Shown here in pieces: positions 63,731 through 64,000 of a DNA stretch of 64,000 nucleotides. The position numbers and the translations under genes were made by a program. Source of the DNA: Loxodes magnus (lineage: Eukaryota; Ciliophora; Karyorelictea; Loxodida; Loxodidae); assembly GCA_946699065.1 (NCBI GenBank), contig CAMPDV010000362.1, forward strand, positions 186,001-250,000. Direction: 5' to 3'. How positions within the stretch are numbered: position 1 is the stretch's first letter; every line of letters begins with the position of its first letter. The notes beneath the pieces were generated by a model, which saw only the letters and a program-made list of their open reading frames with translations, did not search any database and was not told the origin of the DNA.

Positions 63731-64000
63731 AATTGAAAAGATGGTGGGAGCTGAGAATGACCCTCGTGACAACACTTTCTGGTTTTATGGCTAGGAACAA
63801 GTTCCTTTCCTGTCGCTGAGAAAGTCCCTGGTCAGAGTCTTTTTCTGAAGGGAACACTGTCTTTGAGATTATCCGCTCTTGGTAGGGGCTTGAAATCTGG
63901 CTGCTCAGAGCGATGGAGCTCCCTAGCAATTGTGCCTGGAGCACAACAGGATATCCCCGTTATTCCATAAAAAGAGAGCGTCGGGTCGTGCAATCGGAAA
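63731..64000 (+). mobile_element. 305-bp GC-richer repeat, copy 4 (cut by window end)
   Basis: Begins AATTGAAAAGATGGTGGGAGC and runs to the window edge inside the 3' hairpin (ATCGGAAA). Near-identical to the other young copies. The 3' terminus lies outside the window. Confidence 0.75.

Overview
The window reads as nuclear DNA of a ciliate with a reassigned genetic code. It is extremely A+T rich. Conventional reading frames are broken everywhere by TAA and TAG, yet long protein-like frames appear once TAA/TAG are read as Gln and TGA as Trp. TGA falls on invariant Trp positions of several unrelated families: WMAPE of a protein kinase, WDGGDC of Lin-12/Notch repeats, WHxEG of a DUF4246 protein, and the DxxW position of WD40 repeats. 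Every well-delimited gene also ends on TGA. This is the karyorelict nuclear code (NCBI table 27, e.g. Loxodes). Condylostoma (table 28) cannot be excluded. No spliceosomal intron was needed in the four gene-sized frames that can be followed end to end.

Region 1-11.6 kb carries most of the host genes: two divergent intact F-box/leucine-rich-repeat (LRR) genes (53-1873 minus, 2952-4850 plus), a decayed third copy (5212-6760), and a large polytopic membrane protein that joins Notch-type LNR repeats to an OSCA/TMEM63-like channel body (7642-11557 minus). A fourth F-box/LRR gene is at 35998-37808, and a duplicated 3' fragment of it is at 51826-52345.

Region 14-34 kb holds a kinase / pentapeptide / WD40 modular gene (23093-25160 minus), two truncated WD40 relatives (20065-20850 plus, 26940-27300 minus), a decayed Cys-rich gene (16700-18367 minus), and several retroelement pieces. 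The rest (34-64 kb) is mostly retroelement debris around a DUF4246 gene (45766-46950), a tRNA-Leu(CAA) and short AT-rich spacers.

The mobile fraction has recognisable structure. LINE family A has two 5'-truncated copies ending in a conserved hairpin, and that hairpin with its TATAATC/TTTA tail is also the 3' end of several short non-coding elements, so a LINE/SINE partnership is likely. LINE family B has reverse-transcriptase remnants and (TTA)n tails. A family of elements encodes only an ORF1-type protein (coiled coil plus CCHC zinc knuckle); one copy is intact (54945-55856) and about ten are in graded decay. A GC-richer element of about 305 bp is present in four near-identical copies and one old copy.

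Because only TGA can close a frame, openness alone is weak evidence here. Calls rest on motifs, paralogy or family consensus. Frameshifts relative to paralogs are common and may be real decay or homopolymer errors in the source sequence. Spacers not listed separately (for example 4851-5211, 18370-19250, 33660-34313, 41080-41440, 46951-47620, 48868-49138, 60170-60290) are AT-rich with nothing recognisable.
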